From contig NZ_KB911587.1 of the NCBI RefSeq assembly GCF_000383615.1, positions 337,476 through 401,475 of the forward strand: DNA of 64,000 nucleotides, written 5' to 3'. Shown one piece after another: positions 24,264 through 31,873 of the stretch (positions within the stretch are counted from its first letter, which is position 1; the number at the start of each line of letters is the position of its first letter). Source of the DNA: Streptomyces canus 299MFChir4.1 (GTDB taxonomy: Bacteria; Actinomycetota; Actinomycetes; Streptomycetales; Streptomycetaceae). A model generated the notes under the pieces. That model did not search any database and had not been told where the DNA came from. It worked only from the letters and a program-made list of their open reading frames with translations. Both the position numbers and the translations under genes were made by a program.

Positions 24264-24533
24264 GACGAGCGGGACACCACGATGACCGGAGTCGACCCCA
24301 GCCAGTTGGACGACCACCAGCTCATGAAAGAGCTGGAGACGATCCATCGCACCCGGCACGAAACGCTGCTCCACGGCTCGAACGACGCGCTCAGCGCCCA
24401 CAACCAGCGCATGGCCCGGCTCGAAGGCGAGTACCTACGCCGCAACCCGCGCCGGACGGTGGCCGCGGGCCGGACCCGTGAGGGCGCGCGGGAGCGCAAG
24501 GCGGGGGAGTCGGCGACCCCGGCGCTGGACTGA
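24252..24533 (+). CDS. DUF6158 family small protein
   Basis: The 93-residue hydrophilic helical protein has the recognisable segment QLDDHQLMKELETIHRTRHE followed by TLLHGSNDALSAHNQRMARL (about 17-57). This is an actinobacterial family of unknown function that I recall as DUF6158. ATG 24252 is the longest reasonable start; ATG 24282 (MTGVDPSQLDD) is an equally good or better match to relatives. A GGGTAC sits nine bases before 24252, the same layout as before the Holin-X-like gene at 5045. If used, it would give a nearly leaderless message. Confidence 0.7.
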   Translation: MNEHDERDTTMTGVDPSQLDDHQLMKELETIHRTRHETLLHGSNDALSAHNQRMARLEGEYLRRNPRRTVAAGRTREGARERKAGESATPALD

Positions 24534-24607
24534 CCGGGCCCGCCGACAGCCGACGGTGACCTGCCGATCACATGATCAGCAGGCCACCGGTGAGATGCCC
24601 GAAGGGC

Positions 24608-26731
24608 TCAGTGGCGCGTCGGCGGCCGGTCCCAGTGCCGGTGCGCGGCGATCGCGGCCACGAACGCGTCCAGGAACTCCTCGCCCGCCGGGCCCGGAGA
24701 CGTCTCCGTCACCACGCCGTGGTCGGCCTCCACGCGGTGGAACTCCGTGGACACCCGCAGCCCCTCCGGCTCCAGCGACGACAGGATCCCGACGCCCGAG
24801 CCGAGCGCGCCGATCGGCTTGCCGTGCCGGTAGGCGTCCCGCACGAACCGCATCGCGTCCTGGTCGGCGGCCGCGGGCGGTGTGCCCACCGGACCGCCGG
24901 GCAGCAGGACGGCGTCGTACAGCACGGAGGCGACCGTCGGCAGCGCGCGGTCGACGGTGTACAGCTCGCCGTCGGCACCCCGCACCTCTCCGTCCGCCGG
25001 GGCCAGCGCCTCCACGATCGCGCCCTCGGCGGCCAGCCGCTCCCGCACCGAGGTCACCTGCTCGGCGTCGATCCCGTCGGTGACGAGGACGGCGATCTTC
25101 CGGGTGCGGAGGGAGCCGTCGCCGCGCTGCGACTCCAGGCTGAGCGCGGGGGAGGAGAGCTTGGACGCCGTCTCGCCCCCGGAGGGTTCCGGGACCCCGA
25201 CACCGCGGGCCACCCGGGCCGCCAACGCGCCGTCCACCTTCGCGAGCTGCTCGACCGTGCGGGCCCGCACGGCCCGGGCGTCCACCTTGCCCAGCTCGAA
25301 GCGGAACGCCTCGACGATGTGCTGCTTCTCCCAGTCGGCCATGCTGTTCCAGAACAGCGCGGGCTGGCTGTAGTGGTCCTGGAAACTCGGGCTGCGCCGC
25401 CGGATCTTGTGCCCGTCCACGCGTTCCGTGTAGTGCGTGAACGCCGTCCCGTCCGCCCCGGCGTGGGCCGGGCAGCCACCGCCGAGCGAGTTCGGGGAGT
25501 AGTTCGTGCCCCGGTGGATGGCGCTCTGGTGGTAGCCGTCGCGCTGGTTGTTGCGCACCGGCGCCACCGGCCGGTTCACCGGCAGCTGCGAGAAGTTCGG
25601 CCCGCCCAGCCGGATCAACTGGGTGTCCAGGTAGGAGAAGTTGCGGGCCTGGAGCAGCGGGTCGTTGGTGAAGTCGATCCCGGGCACGACGTTGGCCGTG
25701 TGGAAGGCGACCTGCTCGGTCTCGGCGAAGAAGTTCTCCGGGTTGCGGTCCAGCACCATCCGGCCGATCGGCCGCACCGGCACCTGCTCCTCGGGGATCA
25801 GCTTCGTGGCGTCGAGCAGATCGAAGTCGAACGCGAACTCGTCCTCCTCCGGCACCAGTTGCACACCGAGCTCCCATTCCGGGTACTCGCCGGCCTCGAT
25901 GGAGTCCCACAGGTCGCCCCGGTTGAAGTCCGGGTTGCGGCCCTGGCACTCCTGCGCCTCGTCCCACACCAGCGAGTGGGAGCCCTGCTTCGGCGTCCAG
26001 TGGAACTTCACGAAAGTGCCCTTGCCGTCCGCGGTCACGAACCGGAAGGTGTGCACGCCGAAGCCCTGCATCATGCGGTAACTGCGCGGGATGGCCCGGT
26101 CCGACATCAGCCACATGATCGCGTGCAGGGTCTCCGGCTGGAGCGACACGAAGTCCCACAGAGTGTCGTGCGCGGAGGCGCCGGTGGGCATGTCGTTGTG
26201 CGGCTCCGGCTTCACCGCGTGCACGAAGTCGGGGAACTTGATGCCGTCCTGGATGAAGAAGACCGGGAAGTTGTTCCCGACCAGGTCGTAGTTCCCCTCG
26301 GACGTGTAGAACTTGGTGGCGAAGCCGCGCACGTCCCGCACGGTGTCCGCGGAACCCTTGGGGCCCTGCACCGTCGAGAACCGCACGAAGACGGGGGTGC
26401 GCACCGCCGGGTCCTGGAGGAAGGCGGCACGGGTGAACTCGGCGCAGGACTCGTACGGTTCGAAGTACCCGTAGGCTCCCGCGCCCCGGGCGTGCACCAC
26501 CCGTTCCGGGATCCGCTCGTGGTCGAAGCGGGTGAGCTTCTCCCGGAAGTGGAAGTCCTCCATCAGCGTCGGACCGCGTTCACCGGCGGCGAGCGAGTCG
26601 TCGGTGTGGTCCACCTCGACGCCCTGGTCGGTGGTGAGCGGCCCGGCGCCCGGGTCGTCTGCGTGGAAGCTCTCGCGCTGGCGCTGCTTGCGCTCCGCGG
26701 AATCCACAGGGGTACGGTCGGCGGGGTCCAT
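24608..26731 (-). CDS. katE: Large-subunit catalase (HPII/KatE type) with C-terminal DJ-1-like domain
   Basis: This 707-residue haem catalase converts hydrogen peroxide to water and oxygen. The active His is H80 (RIPERVVHARGAGAYG), the distal Asn is at 153-154 (VGNNFPVFF), and the haem-ligating Tyr is Y367 (RNFSYLDTQL). After the catalase core (to about 500) comes a flavodoxin/DJ-1-like domain (about 550-700; RKIAVLVTDGIDAEQVTSVRE, LLPGGPVG), which defines the large-subunit clade. Its start shares one base with the stop of the upstream DJ-1/PfpI gene, so the two are co-translated. It is the last gene of a stress operon that probably starts at the SigB-type promoter near 28640. Confidence 0.94.
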   Translation of the reverse strand: MDPADRTPVDSAERKQRQRESFHADDPGAGPLTTDQGVEVDHTDDSLAAGERGPTLMEDFHFREKLTRFDHERIPERVVHARGAGAYGYFEPYESCAEFTRAAFLQDPAVRTPVFVRFSTVQGPKGSADTVRDVRGFATKFYTSEGNYDLVGNNFPVFFIQDGIKFPDFVHAVKPEPHNDMPTGASAHDTLWDFVSLQPETLHAIMWLMSDRAIPRSYRMMQGFGVHTFRFVTADGKGTFVKFHWTPKQGSHSLVWDEAQECQGRNPDFNRGDLWDSIEAGEYPEWELGVQLVPEEDEFAFDFDLLDATKLIPEEQVPVRPIGRMVLDRNPENFFAETEQVAFHTANVVPGIDFTNDPLLQARNFSYLDTQLIRLGGPNFSQLPVNRPVAPVRNNQRDGYHQSAIHRGTNYSPNSLGGGCPAHAGADGTAFTHYTERVDGHKIRRRSPSFQDHYSQPALFWNSMADWEKQHIVEAFRFELGKVDARAVRARTVEQLAKVDGALAARVARGVGVPEPSGGETASKLSSPALSLESQRGDGSLRTRKIAVLVTDGIDAEQVTSVRERLAAEGAIVEALAPADGEVRGADGELYTVDRALPTVASVLYDAVLLPGGPVGTPPAAADQDAMRFVRDAYRHGKPIGALGSGVGILSSLEPEGLRVSTEFHRVEADHGVVTETSPGPAGEEFLDAFVAAIAAHRHWDRPPTRH

Positions 26732-27273
26732 CAGGCGGCCTCCTGGGAGAACACGTCGAGGAACGTCTCGCAGAACGCCTTGAGGTCGTCCGGCTTACGG
26801 CTGGTGACCAGTTTGTTGTTCCCGTGGTCGCAGACCTTCACCTGCTCGTCCACCCAGGTGGCGCCGGCGTTGCGGATGTCCGTCCGAAGGCTCGGCCAGG
26901 AGGTGAGCACCCGGCCCCGTACGACGTCCGCCTCCACGAGGGTCCACGGCGCGTGGCAGATCGCGGCGACCGGGCGTCCCTGGGTGAAGAAGTCCCGCAC
27001 GAACGCCACGGCCTTCTCGTCCGTCCGCAGGAAGTCCGGGTTGGCCACCCCACCGGGCAGCACCAGTGCGTCGAAGGAGTCCGCGGACGTGTCGCCCACG
27101 ACCTCCTGCACGGGGAAGGTGTCCGCCTTGTCGAGATGGTTGAACGCCTGGACCGTGCCTGACTCCGTCGAGACGAGCACGGGTTCGTGCCCCGCGTTCT
27201 CCGCGGCCTGCCACGGTTCGGTGAGCTCGATCTGCTCGACGCCCTCGGGCGCGGTCAGAAACGCGATACGCAT
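26731..27273 (-). CDS. DJ-1/PfpI family protein (YhbO/type 1 glutamine amidotransferase-like)
   Basis: The protein has 180 residues and starts MRIAFLTAPEGVEQIELTEPW. The nucleophilic elbow is AAICHAPWTLVEA (Cys at about 105) and the strand FDALVLPGGVANPDFLRTD is at about 68-86. Relatives (YhbO, PfpI, Hsp31-like) are stress-induced and have been assigned protease, deglycase or chaperone activity; the biochemistry is debated. It is stop-start fused (one shared base) to the catalase gene, which itself ends in a DJ-1-like domain. Confidence 0.9.
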   Translation of the reverse strand: MRIAFLTAPEGVEQIELTEPWQAAENAGHEPVLVSTESGTVQAFNHLDKADTFPVQEVVGDTSADSFDALVLPGGVANPDFLRTDEKAVAFVRDFFTQGRPVAAICHAPWTLVEADVVRGRVLTSWPSLRTDIRNAGATWVDEQVKVCDHGNNKLVTSRKPDDLKAFCETFLDVFSQEAA

Positions 27274-27772
27274 GATGACTCAACGTCCTTTCTTGGACAG
27301 CTTTTCCTTGCACGGGAGGCGCGTACGCAGCGCGGCAGCTCCTCGCCGTACGGCAGCAGCACACCGGCGCCGATCGCGGCGCCGATGCCGGTGAGTGCGC
27401 TGACCTGGTCGGCGTGCACTCGACGGGCTTGACCTCGCGGTCGCTGTCGACGGCCGTTTTCACATCCCGCAGCGCGGTCGCCTCGTGCACGGCGGCACCG
27501 CCCAGCTGCACGCTCAGCAGCAGCGGATTGACCTGGTAGCGCAGGGTGAGCGCGATGGGCAGGCCCACCTCGGCCATCATCAGGGCGTGGAGGAAGGACT
27601 CCTTGGTCCCGGCCGTCTCCTCGCTCCTCGTTCGCCGGTCCGTCACCCAGTCGGCGAGACCGGGCACGAACCAGCTGGGCAGCAGCCCGTACAGGAGATA
27701 CCGGGTGGTCACGTCCCCGACGTCGACCGTGGTGCCGGTGGCGCTGAGCTCCGCGGCCCGGCCCCCGCTCAT
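27255..27772 (-). pseudogene. Small membrane protein gene with internal deletion/frameshift
   Basis: The 5' part from ATG 27772 encodes MSGGRAAELSATGTTVDVGD, then RYLLYGLLPSWFVPGLADWV and ETAGTKESFLHALMMAEVGLP, a helical membrane protein known as an uncharacterised actinobacterial family. At about 27420, just after EVKPVE, the frame turns into a Cys/Arg-rich shadow that would run deep into the DJ-1 gene. In the next frame a membrane-like tail (VHADQVSALTGIGAAIGAGV) runs to a stop at 27255. Relatives have about 30 more residues between these points. I infer a deletion with frameshift, or a sequencing error. It is translationally coupled (ATGA) to the CBS gene upstream. Confidence 0.6.
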
Positions 27773-28203
27773 AAGGCCGCCCCGTCGTCCGGATCCGCGC
27801 GGGTGATGTCGGCCAGCGCCGAACCCGGATCCCGGGCCTCGGCGATGTCCCCGAGGCTCACCATGCCGACGGGCAGGCCGTCCTCGACGACCGGCAGCCG
27901 CCGTACGGCATGGGTCCGCATCAGCGCGACCGCCTGGGTCACCGGGTCGCCGGGGGCGACCGTCAGCGGATCCGGTGTGCACACCGCCCGGGCGCTCACC
28001 GTCTGCGGGTCGACGCCGTCGGCGACGGCCCGGACCGTGATGTCCCGGTCGGTGAGCAGCCCCACCACGCGCTGCCCGTCGGCCACGACGACATCGCCGA
28101 TGTCCTGGGCGCGCATCAGCCGCGCCGCCTCGACCAGCGAGGCGTCCGGCCGGACGGCCACCACACCGGGTGTCATCACGTCCCTCACGAGCTCCGCCGT
28201 CAC
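27769..28203 (-). CDS. CBS-domain pair protein
   Basis: The 144-residue protein is built of two CBS motifs: VRDVMTPGVVAVRPDASLVE to GLLTDRDI (about 5-55) and SARAVCTPDPLTVAPGDPVT to GMVSLGDIAEA (about 70-122). CBS pairs bind adenosine ligands (AMP, ATP, NAD) and act as energy sensors. Stand-alone bacterial ones, such as mycobacterial hypoxia-response proteins, are often stress induced. GTG 28203 overlaps the stop of the DUF2795 gene (GTGA). Confidence 0.88.
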   Translation of the reverse strand: MTAELVRDVMTPGVVAVRPDASLVEAARLMRAQDIGDVVVADGQRVVGLLTDRDITVRAVADGVDPQTVSARAVCTPDPLTVAPGDPVTQAVALMRTHAVRRLPVVEDGLPVGMVSLGDIAEARDPGSALADITRADPDDGAAL

Positions 28204-28586
28204 GGGGTCCCCTCCGCCCGGGTCAGCGCCCGCGCGAGTTCCTGGACATTGGCATAGCTCTCCTTGCGTGGCAGTGCCTCCACCGCCTCGGTGAGGGGGT
28301 CGGGGGCGTTCTTGCGGCGCAGCACCCGCACCAGCTCCACGGGAGTGGCGGGGAACGAGCTGCGGCCCAGGAGCCGGGCCAGCTCCAGTCGGACGGTCTC
28401 CAGCGACGCCCCGTCGCTGCCCGGCGCCACGGGGCCGCCCCAGACCTGCGGATCGTCGTCGGCGGTCGGCTCCGGGTCGTTCCACTCCTCGGTCCGGGTG
28501 GGATGCCCGGAACGGAGCAGACCCTGGAGTTCGTGCTTCATCTCGTCGTCGCGGTGGCGGCTCAGCCGGTCGCTGCCTCGCTGCAT
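28200..28586 (-). CDS. DUF2795 domain protein
   Basis: The protein has 128 residues. The C-terminal half (about 58-128) contains DUF2795-like features: ATPVELVRVLRRKNAPDPLT, then EALPRKESYANVQELARAL. DUF2795 is a small helical domain of unknown function common in actinobacterial stress loci. The start is ATG 28586 with GGAGGGG upstream; the open frame extends to 28643, but that would overlap the promoter. It is the first gene of the run DUF2795 > CBS > membrane protein > DJ-1 > catalase. Confidence 0.75.
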   Translation of the reverse strand: MQRGSDRLSRHRDDEMKHELQGLLRSGHPTRTEEWNDPEPTADDDPQVWGGPVAPGSDGASLETVRLELARLLGRSSFPATPVELVRVLRRKNAPDPLTEAVEALPRKESYANVQELARALTRAEGTP

Positions 28587-28618
28587 GTCTCCCCTCCAGA
28601 TCTTCGGGTCCGCACCGC

Positions 28619-28643
28619 GTACCCGTGCACCGGAGGCCGACAC
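28619..28643 (-). promoter_or_regulatory. SigB-type promoter of the catalase/DJ-1/CBS operon
   Basis: On the minus strand, GTGT (28643-28640), 15 bases, GGGTAC (28624-28619), fitting GNNT-N14-16-GGGTAC. The expected leader is about 26 bases with a GGAGGGG ribosome site before ATG 28586. In S. coelicolor a catalase gene (catB) is SigB dependent, which supports the assignment. Confidence 0.6.
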
Positions 28644-28709
28644 GGGGTTTGCCGGACCGAACCCGGGAGACCCGATTCCGACCCCCCGCGCACCTCCCTT
28701 GGGAAGGAC

Positions 28710-28889
28710 ATGGCGATGGTGCTCCTCGCCGCGCTCATACCGATCCTCATGCTCGCCGCGGTGCTCGCGCTCGGCCGGTACGAGGAACTGATGCTCCCGG
28801 AGCCGAAGGGCGACCGGTCCGAACCGGTCGCCCTCCCGACGGCTACTTCTTCTCCCGCCCCGGCAGGAACTCCTGCACCTTCGCCTTGA
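28710..28889 (+). CDS. Small single-pass membrane protein (59 aa)
   Basis: An N-terminal hydrophobic helix (MAMVLLAALIPILMLAAVLA) is followed by a Pro/Ala/Ser-rich hydrophilic tail. GGGAAGGAC lies eight bases before the ATG. It is divergent from the DUF2795 gene and overlaps the 3' end of the convergent ThDP-enzyme gene by 47 bases. No family was recognised; composition, ribosome site and a plausible helix argue that it is real. Confidence 0.5.
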   Translation: MAMVLLAALIPILMLAAVLALGRYEELMLPEPKGDRSEPVALPTATSSPAPAGTPAPSP

Positions 28890-30639
28890 AGCCCTGCTTC
28901 ACCACGGACGCCCGGTCGGCGTCGCCCTTGAGGACGGACGCGGCCGTGGCCTCCATCTGATCCCAGTCGGCGTGCGGGGGGATCGGCGGTACGGCCGGAT
29001 CGGTGAGGAACTCCAGCACGGCGGGCCCGTCCGCCCGCAGACCCGCCCGCCAGGCCGCCTCGACGTCCTCCGGCTTCTCCACCCGGATCCCGGTCAGACC
29101 GAGGGAGCGGGCGAACGCGGCGTACCGCACGTCCGGGAGCGCCTGCGAGGGCAGGAACGACGGGGCGCCCTCCATGGCCCGCATCTCCCAGGTGACCTGG
29201 TTGAGGTCGTGGTTGTTCCAGATGGCGACGATCAGCCGCGGATCCTCCCACAGGTCGCGGTACTTGGCCGCGGTGATCAGCTCCGCCATGCCGTTCATCT
29301 GCATCGCCCCGTCCCCGACCAGCGCGATCGCCGGCCGGTCCGGGTGCGCGAACTTCGCGCCGATGGCGTACGGCACTCCGGGGCCCATCGTCGCCAGCGT
29401 GCCGGACAGCGACGAGCGCATGCCGGGACGCGTGGTCAGGTGCCGGGCGTACCAGGCGGCGGTGGACCCGGAGTCCGAGGTGACGATCACGTTGTCGGGC
29501 AGCAATGGGTCGAGGACGTGGGCCACGTACTCCGGGTTGATCGGGTCGGCTGACTGCTGCGCCCGCCGCTCCATCACCTTGCGCCAGCCCGTGACGTTGT
29601 CGCACACCGTGTCGTACCACTCGCGCCCGTCGCGCTCCACGTCCAGCATCGGGATCAGCCGCCGGAGCGTCGCCTTCGCGTCGCCGACGAGGTTCACCTC
29701 GTACGGGTAGCGCATCCCGACCATGTGCGGATCGATGTCGATCTGCACGCCCCGCGCCTTGCCGAACTCGGGCAGGAACTGCGTGTACGGGAACGACGAG
29801 CCGATGGTCAGCAGGGTGTCGCAGTCCCGCATGAGCTCGTACGACGGCCGTGTGCCCAGCGGGCCGATCGAGCCGGTGACGTAGGGGAGTTCGTCGCTCA
29901 GCGCGTCCTTGCCGAGCAGTGCCTTGGCGACGCCCGCGCCGAGCAGTTCGGCGACCCGCTCCACCTCGGCCCGCGCTCCGGCCGCGCCCTGGCCGATCAG
30001 AATCGCGGGCCTGACTGCGGAGTTGAGGATCTCCGCGGCCCGCTCCAGCGACTCCGAGGAGGGCACCGCAGTCCAGGCGCTGCTGTCCAGGCTGGAGGGC
30101 ACCATCCTGAACTCGTGCGTGGGCGGCGAGTAGTCGAGCTCCTGGACGTCGCCCGGGAGGATGATCGCCGTGGGGCAGCGGCGCCCGTACGCGGTGCGGA
30201 CCGCCCGGTCCAGGACGTTCGGCAGCTGCTCGGGGACGGTCACCGTCTCCACGAACTCCGAGGCGACGTCCTTGAACAGGGTGTGCAGGTCCACCTCCTG
30301 CTGGTACGACCCGCCCATCGCTGTGCGGTGCGTCTGGCCGACGATCGCCAGCACCGGCACATGGTCCAGCTTGGCGTCGTACAAGCCGTTGAGCAGGTGG
30401 ATCGCGCCGGGCCCCGAGGTCGCCGCGCACACTCCGAGGCGGCCGCTGAACTTGGCGTAGCCGACCGCCTCGAACGCGGACATCTCCTCGTGCCGGGACT
30501 GCACGAACCGCGGCTGGTCGCCGGCCCGCCCCCAGGCCGCCAGCAGGCCGTTGATGCCGTCGCCCGGATAGCCGAAGACATGGTCCACACCCCACTCGCG
30601 CAGCCGTTCGAGGACATGGTCGGACACCTTGGTGCTCAT
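28843..30639 (-). CDS. Thiamine-diphosphate enzyme, pyruvate oxidase (PoxB)-like
   Basis: The 598-residue three-domain ThDP enzyme has the catalytic Glu in RHEEMSAFEAVGYAK (about 50), SGPGAIHLLNGLYDAK, a central FAD/ADP-type domain, and the ThDP motif GDGAMQMNGMAELITAAKYRD ending in NN (about 445-478). The overall pattern fits PoxB-like pyruvate oxidases, which decarboxylate pyruvate to acetate and CO2 and feed electrons to quinone in stationary phase. Acetolactate synthase or indolepyruvate decarboxylase are less likely. It is preceded by a GTTT-N14-GGGTGA stress-type promoter and a GGGAGGT ribosome site, and sits beside a stress sigma-factor gene. Confidence 0.85.
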   Translation of the reverse strand: MSTKVSDHVLERLREWGVDHVFGYPGDGINGLLAAWGRAGDQPRFVQSRHEEMSAFEAVGYAKFSGRLGVCAATSGPGAIHLLNGLYDAKLDHVPVLAIVGQTHRTAMGGSYQQEVDLHTLFKDVASEFVETVTVPEQLPNVLDRAVRTAYGRRCPTAIILPGDVQELDYSPPTHEFRMVPSSLDSSAWTAVPSSESLERAAEILNSAVRPAILIGQGAAGARAEVERVAELLGAGVAKALLGKDALSDELPYVTGSIGPLGTRPSYELMRDCDTLLTIGSSFPYTQFLPEFGKARGVQIDIDPHMVGMRYPYEVNLVGDAKATLRRLIPMLDVERDGREWYDTVCDNVTGWRKVMERRAQQSADPINPEYVAHVLDPLLPDNVIVTSDSGSTAAWYARHLTTRPGMRSSLSGTLATMGPGVPYAIGAKFAHPDRPAIALVGDGAMQMNGMAELITAAKYRDLWEDPRLIVAIWNNHDLNQVTWEMRAMEGAPSFLPSQALPDVRYAAFARSLGLTGIRVEKPEDVEAAWRAGLRADGPAVLEFLTDPAVPPIPPHADWDQMEATAASVLKGDADRASVVKQGFKAKVQEFLPGREKK

Positions 30640-30682
30640 GGGCTGACCTCCCGGACATGGACGGCACAGGCAGCCCTACGAG

Positions 30683-30706
30683 TCACCCTGCGGGCCATCC
30701 GAAAAC
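30683..30706 (-). promoter_or_regulatory. SigB-type promoter of the PoxB-like gene
   Basis: On the minus strand, GTTT (30706-30703), exactly 14 bases, GGGTGA (30688-30683). The -35 and spacing are ideal and the -10 is 4/6 to GGGTAC. The leader to ATG 30639 is about 37 bases. Confidence 0.5.
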
Positions 30707-30716
30707 CTGGCCCGGG

Positions 30717-30740
30717 GTTTGGCCCGGGGGGCCGGGGGCA
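30717..30740 (+). promoter_or_regulatory. Weak SigB-like promoter facing the sigma-factor gene
   Basis: GTTT (30717-30720), 14 bases, GGGGCA (30735-30740). The -10 matches the consensus poorly. If used, it would place the sigma gene under its own or a sister sigma factor, divergent from the promoter at 30683-30706, with a leader of about 130 bases. Confidence 0.25.
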
Positions 30741-30874
30741 GGCGCACTCACAGTGCTTCGGACCGGAGGCACGTCCGTGGGAGCGGCGACCGGCCGCCGC
30801 GGCCGCACCTGTCCGCACGCGGGCCCCGCGCCGATCGTCCACCCCAGAGCACCATCTAGGGAGTTGCGACGCAC

Positions 30875-31672
30875 ATGCCCACTCCAGTGAGCGCGAAGCA
30901 CCACCCGCATGACGACGCCCCCGACACGGCCGAAGCCTTCCGCAGGCTCGCCGCACTGCCCCCGGGACCCGAGCGCGACACCCTGCGCGGACAGGTCGTC
31001 GAGGCCTGGCTGCCCATGGCCGACCGGCTCGCCGGACGCTTCCGCAACCGTGGCGAGAACCTCGACGACCTGCGCCAGGTCGCCGCCCTCGGCCTGGTCA
31101 AGGCCGTCGACCGCTACGACCCCGCACGCGGCAACGCCTTCGAGAGCTACGCCGTCCCCACCATCACCGGCGAGATCAAGCGCCACTTCCGCGACCACAT
31201 GTGGACCCTGCACGTGCCGCGGCGGGTCCAGGACCTGCGCAACCGCGTCCGCTTCGCCTCCCAGGACCTCGTCCAGACCATCCAGGGACGCAGGCCCACC
31301 ACCGCCGAGATCGCCGAGCACGCGAGCATGAGCGAGGAGGACGTCCTGGTGGGCCTTGAGGCCCTGGAGAGCTTCAGCGCCCTCTCCCTCGACGCCGAAC
31401 TGCCCGGCACCGAGGACGGCTACTCGCTCGCCGACGCCCTCGGCTCCGCCGATCCCGCTCTGGCCACGGTCGTCGACCGCGAGTCCGTCAAGCCGCGGCT
31501 GGCCGCCCTTCCGGAGCGGGAGCGCGCCATCCTCTACATGCGTTTCTTCGGCGACATGACCCAGAGCCGGATCGCCGAGCAGCTGGGCATCTCCCAGATG
31601 CATGTGTCCCGGCTGATCAGCCGCTGCTGCGGACGGATGCGCGAGCAGATCATGCGCGACGCGGCGGGCTGA
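30875..31672 (+). CDS. RNA polymerase sigma factor, SigB/SigF stress family
   Basis: The sigma-70 group 3 factor has 265 residues. Region 2 contains LRQVAALGLVKAVDRYDPARG and the -10-reading FESYAVPTITGEIKRHFRDH. Region 3 is about residues 115-165, and region 4 ends in a helix-turn-helix, MTQSRIAEQLGISQMHVSRL (about 227-246). This is the SigB/F/G family with several Streptomyces paralogues (sigB, F, G, H, I, K, L, M, N). By position beside a gvp/stress region it could be the sigK orthologue; this is from memory and unchecked. No anti-sigma (RsbW-like) or antagonist gene adjoins it. Surrounding promoters of the GNNT-N14-GGGTAC type may be its or a paralogue's targets. Confidence 0.9.
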   Translation: MPTPVSAKHHPHDDAPDTAEAFRRLAALPPGPERDTLRGQVVEAWLPMADRLAGRFRNRGENLDDLRQVAALGLVKAVDRYDPARGNAFESYAVPTITGEIKRHFRDHMWTLHVPRRVQDLRNRVRFASQDLVQTIQGRRPTTAEIAEHASMSEEDVLVGLEALESFSALSLDAELPGTEDGYSLADALGSADPALATVVDRESVKPRLAALPERERAILYMRFFGDMTQSRIAEQLGISQMHVSRLISRCCGRMREQIMRDAAG

Positions 31673-31715
31673 CGGCAGCGCGCCGAACCTCCGCGGCGCC
31701 CGGCATCACCCACTC

Positions 31716-31768
31716 GGCCCTCCCCGTCCCGCCAATGGCCTCCGGCCGCGCGCGGGACGGGGAGGGCC
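31716..31768. terminator. Long terminator-like hairpin after the sigma-factor gene
   Basis: A perfect 17-bp stem (31716-31732 with 31752-31768) and a 19-base loop lie 44 bases after the sigma-factor stop. There is no U-tract. The length suggests an efficient intrinsic terminator or an RNA-stabilising structure. Confidence 0.65.
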
Positions 31769-31873
31769 GGGCTGTGATGGCTGTGGGTGCGACCGTCGTG
31801 CCCTCGGTCCAGTCGTCGACACCCCGCCGCCCGACGACGGGCCCCGCAGCCGTCGGCCGAAGGAGTCCACCTC

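Noticed and set aside
24572..27394. Very long plus-strand open frame opposite the catalase gene
   Set aside because: Typical high-GC shadow frame; the composition is Arg/Val/Gly/His repeats and the catalase on the other strand is certain.
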